DNA from: Anaerolineae bacterium
GTDB lineage: Bacteria; Chloroflexota; Anaerolineae; Aggregatilineales; Phototrophicaceae
Assembly (NCBI GenBank): GCA_022843745.1
Contig: JALHNB010000019.1
Location: 57,059-121,058, forward strand
Reading direction: 5' to 3'
Length of the DNA: 64,000 nt
Part shown: positions 61,174 through 64,000 of the stretch, in pieces
How the letters are laid out: every line of letters begins with the position of its first letter
Numbering within the stretch: the stretch's first letter is position 1
Notes under the pieces: generated by a model
Databases searched by the model: none
The model's input: the letters and a program-made list of their open reading frames with translations, nothing else
Told to the model about the DNA's origin: nothing
Position numbers and translations under genes: made by a program

Positions 61174-62748
61174 TTAGCTGCTTTCACGATGACATTCATT
61201 ATTAACCCAAACGCCCCCGCGTTCTTCGCATTCTTCTTCAGGCGTGTGGGTTGGCTCTGCGGACTGACCACCACCAATCAAGGGAATTATCACACGTTGT
61301 GTCGAACAAAGCACCTGTCCTCCGGCTAATGCTTGCCCTTCCCATTGAATGACCGAACTGTAGGTTGGTAACAGATTCGCAGTAAATGTTGTCTGCAAAC
61401 CTGTCTCAATAAGGCTGAGGACGGCAGAATTTGCGTCCAGGAGTACCCAGCGATAGCTTTCCGCGCCAGGGGTAGATGTCCAGGTAAAAGTCTGGTTGCC
61501 AACATTTGCGGCATCGAGTGGTGAAGTGGCTACTAAACTGGTACACGCTTCGCCAGATGCTTCCGGCGTGGCTTCAGATGCCTCCGGCGTGGCTTCGCTT
61601 CCATCAGGATCGGGCGTTGTTTCTGGTACATCGGATATGACAGGTGCGCTGATCGCTGCGCGGGTCTGCGCGATTTCACCCAGCGTTGGCAGATCAATTG
61701 GGTAATGAAATAATCCCGGTGGCAAATTTTTCAATGGATCGAGCGCGTTCAATTCTTCCGGTGTCAATGACCGGAAATTTGTCCAGGGACCGTTCGGACT
61801 TTTGCCATCCTCGCTCAACGGTACTTCGAGCGCAAAGCCAGCCGGAATTTCGATCCCACCTGCTGTAACGCTGCCATCAATGGTCATCACTACCATACGA
61901 TTCGACTCGGTGGTCATCAGCCCAATCGTCGAACCCATTTCGATGTTCGCGCCGTTCACCGTCAAATTAACTTTGACTTTTTCAGGCCCTTGTACGACCA
62001 GAATCGAAGGCGGCGATTCAGTACAGCTTACATCACTGACCCCGGTCTTAAAATAAAAAGCCTGCATCGGCGTGAGCGTATTCGCGTCGATAATGGGGAG
62101 CGCGGCGAGTGTTCCCTGTACTTCAGGTTGCAACAGATCACGGCTGATCCATGCGGGTGCGCCATTGAGCAAGACACGCGCCCAGGTTTTATCACTGTTC
62201 AGACCATCTGCCTGTAGTTGAGTGCCTTGTGGTACGCTGCTGATGACATTATTGTTGGTGCTGGGGCCGCTGCGGGCGTTGGCAGTTGTCAGCACGGTCA
62301 CATTAACCGGCTCGACGGGCGTGAATGCGTCGGCGGGATCAACCGCATTTTCCACCTTTGCATCACCCAGCAGCATAAAGACAACGGCCTGTCCCGGCAA
62401 ACTCCCCGGCACATTCGCCTGGACATTCATCACGGCGATACCCCAGATGTTTTCGGGCGAATCCAGCGGCGCGGTCTGAATGCTTTGCAATGCGGTCAGG
62501 TTGGTACGGTCAGAGGGTGCATCAAAAAAATCTTCTGGCTGTACTTCGGCAAAAGTCGCATTCACGCGGTTGAAACCATAGCAGGCATTATTGCGATCCA
62601 GGTTGGTGCAACTATTGCCCACCGACTCAAGCGCCTGCTGTACCAACGCCGGACAATTTGAATCTTCCTGCGCCTGAATGAGTGCCGGGATGCCGACTGA
62701 AAGCAACAAAAGAGCGAACAAAATGAAAAAATATCGGGTGGAGGGCAT
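61174..62748 (-). CDS. Exported SH3/FecR-like protein, paralog C of three
   Basis: 524 residues. Signal peptide (about 27), three-Cys domain (LDRNNACYGFNRVNATF, WGIAVMNVQANVPGSLPGQA), SH3b-like domain (about 150-215) and FecR-like barrel (STIGLMTTESNRMVVM, EIPAGFALEVPLSEDGK). Near-repeats ATPEASEATPEAS form a linker. The end (SLVATSPLDAANVGNQTFTW) matches the Ig/fibronectin-like end of paralog A but lacks LysM. It shares a 20-base gap with paralog B, so tandem duplication is likely. Confidence 0.82.
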   Translation of the reverse strand: MPSTRYFFILFALLLLSVGIPALIQAQEDSNCPALVQQALESVGNSCTNLDRNNACYGFNRVNATFAEVQPEDFFDAPSDRTNLTALQSIQTAPLDSPENIWGIAVMNVQANVPGSLPGQAVVFMLLGDAKVENAVDPADAFTPVEPVNVTVLTTANARSGPSTNNNVISSVPQGTQLQADGLNSDKTWARVLLNGAPAWISRDLLQPEVQGTLAALPIIDANTLTPMQAFYFKTGVSDVSCTESPPSILVVQGPEKVKVNLTVNGANIEMGSTIGLMTTESNRMVVMTIDGSVTAGGIEIPAGFALEVPLSEDGKSPNGPWTNFRSLTPEELNALDPLKNLPPGLFHYPIDLPTLGEIAQTRAAISAPVISDVPETTPDPDGSEATPEASEATPEASGEACTSLVATSPLDAANVGNQTFTWTSTPGAESYRWVLLDANSAVLSLIETGLQTTFTANLLPTYSSVIQWEGQALAGGQVLCSTQRVIIPLIGGGQSAEPTHTPEEECEERGGVWVNNECHRESS

Positions 62749-62871
62749 AACCCTTGTCCTCGAACTTTTGGCTTGATATTAAGTCCAGCATATCATAATC
62801 TGGACTTGCTGCACAATTAGAATATTGAGATTAGAATTCGGATAAATTTCAGATCAATAGGAGCGCTCACC

Positions 62872-63528
62872 ATGACTCAGGATCGCGCAGAAGCGCTGGC
62901 AGCCATCGCCGCCCAGGTGAAAACCTGTACCAAGTGTGATTTATATAAAGGTACAACGAACGCGGTGCCGGGTGCGGGGAATATTTACACCGACATTATG
63001 TTTATCGGCGAAGGCCCTGGCTTTAACGAAGATAAACAGGGTTTGCCGTTCGTTGGGCGCTCTGGCGACTACTTAAATTATCTCTTAAATTTGATTGACT
63101 TGAATCGCGATCAGGTTTTTATCACCAATGTCGTCAAGCATCGTCCGCCTGATAACCGTGATCCGCTGCCTGACGAAATGATCGCCTGTAAAGGCTATCT
63201 GGACGATCAGATCGAGCTGATTAATCCATCTGTGATTGCCACACTGGGACGTTTCAGTATGGCGCGATATTTCCCAGGAGCGAAAATTTCCCAGATTCAC
63301 GGCCAACCCAAATACGACGACGAAAAAGGTCGTGCCTACTATCCCCTCTTTCATCCGGCGGCGGTATTACGTAATCCAGGGCTTCGCCGCGATATGGAGG
63401 CGGACATCAAACGCCTGTTGGAAGTCGTCGAAAAAGTCAAAACGATGAGGTCATCGGAGGCAGCGCCGCCAAAGCCAAAGGATGATGACAAACCCAGTGG
63501 CCCACCGAAGCAGCTTTCGCTGTTTTAG
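62872..63528 (+). CDS. Family 4 uracil-DNA glycosylase with altered Fe-S ligand
   Basis: 218 residues. Motif 1 GEGPGFNEDKQGLPFVGRSG and motif 3 HPAAVLRNPGLRRD are intact. Cluster ligands: CTKCDLY gives two Cys, the fourth is in MIACKGYL, but the third, normally Cys in VVKCRPP, is His here (VVKHRPPDNRDP). So a 3Cys-1His or altered cluster is predicted. It removes uracil from DNA in base-excision repair. A charged Lys/Asp/Pro-rich tail ends in PPKQLSLF, which resembles a clamp-binding motif; this is inference. ATG preceded by GGAG. Confidence 0.9.
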   Translation: MTQDRAEALAAIAAQVKTCTKCDLYKGTTNAVPGAGNIYTDIMFIGEGPGFNEDKQGLPFVGRSGDYLNYLLNLIDLNRDQVFITNVVKHRPPDNRDPLPDEMIACKGYLDDQIELINPSVIATLGRFSMARYFPGAKISQIHGQPKYDDEKGRAYYPLFHPAAVLRNPGLRRDMEADIKRLLEVVEKVKTMRSSEAAPPKPKDDDKPSGPPKQLSLF

Positions 63529-63567
63529 GACTGTTTCAGGTTGTTTTTTGCGGGTTTTAGGGCTGGC

Positions 63568-63981
63568 TTAACGTCGGGTGATTTCCTCAATCAGACGCAT
63601 CAGATCGTCCTGCGCCAGATTCGGCATGAAGCGGGTGCGAACCGAAGGCGTGACCATTTTCGTGAGATCAGCGGTGAAGCGCTCAACCTGCCCCCAGCCT
63701 ACAAAGACGTTTAATTGGTAGCCAACTTTTAAGGCGATCAAAACGCCGCTACGTTGACCGAGATTTACGGCGCTCACTTTGGTGATATAGGTTGCCGGGA
63801 GACTGGCGGGGGGATGGGGTTTGCGGGTTTGTGGCTTGAGAATCAATCGGCAGTTTGTAACCGTACCTGTGAGGGGTGGAACAGTTGCAACCCAACCAGT
63901 CGCCGTCAACCGGGCAATCTGTAATTGATACTGCCCGAATCGATGCTCACCCTGTAAAAGTTGAATGTCGCTGGTTGCCAC
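63568..63981 (-). CDS. Hypothetical protein
   Basis: 137 residues from a GTG at 63981 (GAGAT upstream). Beta-rich N-terminal half (HRFGQYQLQIARLTATGWVA), Pro-rich middle and a C-terminal helix (LAQDDLMRLIEEITRR). It resembles small proteins with a lipid/PH-like strand pattern, but no family is recognised. Confidence 0.55.
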   Translation of the reverse strand: MATSDIQLLQGEHRFGQYQLQIARLTATGWVATVPPLTGTVTNCRLILKPQTRKPHPPASLPATYITKVSAVNLGQRSGVLIALKVGYQLNVFVGWGQVERFTADLTKMVTPSVRTRFMPNLAQDDLMRLIEEITRR

Positions 63982-64000
63982 GCCGTCATCTCATTTTCTC

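Noticed and set aside
1-64000. CRISPR arrays, rRNA, prophage or transposase genes
   Set aside because: No regularly spaced direct repeats, rRNA signatures, integrase or transposase motifs were seen on either strand.

Overview
ORGANISM. The window looks like a chromosome fragment of a free-living Chloroflexota bacterium, probably Anaerolineae-like. This is inference from gene content: a very short Flp-type pilin with a solitary CpaF ATPase, many secreted LysM, SH3, PPC and CAP proteins, HEAT-repeat proteins, double-FtsX permeases, stand-alone sensor kinases and receivers, and a family of short GC-rich intergenic palindromes. No rRNA, CRISPR array, transposase or prophage was seen. Most genes are moderately GC-rich. 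Three stretches are clearly AT-richer: 11.8-14.25 kb, 37.2-37.55 kb and 52.0-53.1 kb. LAYOUT. 0-6.2 kb: a sulfatase-type enzyme cut by the window edge, an FAD carotenoid-type oxidoreductase, a PhyH dioxygenase plus GH37 trehalase pair, and a glycine-rich general stress protein. 6.3-11.8 kb: a MocR regulator, two HEAT-repeat proteins and a HAMP sensor kinase. 11.9-14.25 kb: an AT-rich locus encoding a winged-helix, PIN-like, coiled-coil, membrane protein whose reading frame is broken at an A4T7 run inside the nuclease core. 14.3-20.7 kb: M3 peptidase, receiver protein, acyl-CoA dehydrogenase, a hypothetical protein, a PHP-AlbA fusion and a receiver. 20.9-29.0 kb: a small PD-(D/E)XK-like protein, tRNA-Lys, then a leftward block of signalling genes with surE and a PPC-repeat exported protein. 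29.1-35.7 kb: two paralogous double-FtsX permeases without an ATPase, separated by a GNAT-VOC fusion. 35.9-43.8 kb: split ThrE-type exporter, kynureninase-like PLP enzyme, PlsY, lipoprotein, membrane proteins and a CAP-LysM surface protein. 43.8-51.95 kb: a self-contained pilin transcription unit, HtpG, ferritin, tRNA-Phe, the first SH3/FecR-like paralog, CpaF, a kinase-like LuxR regulator and a fructosamine-kinase-like protein. 52-64 kb: an exported beta-propeller-like protein, ThrRS lacking its TGS domain, an FHA protein, two anchored proteins, a clan GH-D glycosidase, two more SH3/FecR-like paralogs, a family 4 uracil-DNA glycosylase and a hypothetical protein. HOW THE GENES WORK TOGETHER. 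The themes are envelope and surface biology (pilin, CpaF, permeases, secreted multidomain proteins), signal transduction (four histidine kinases or kinase-like proteins, two stand-alone receivers, a LuxR hybrid) and scavenging catabolism (trehalase, glycosidase, acyl-CoA dehydrogenase, peptidase). No single large operon dominates. The least explained items are the frame-split PIN protein, the three-member exported paralog family, the dispersed palindromes and a possible structured RNA near 55.8 kb.
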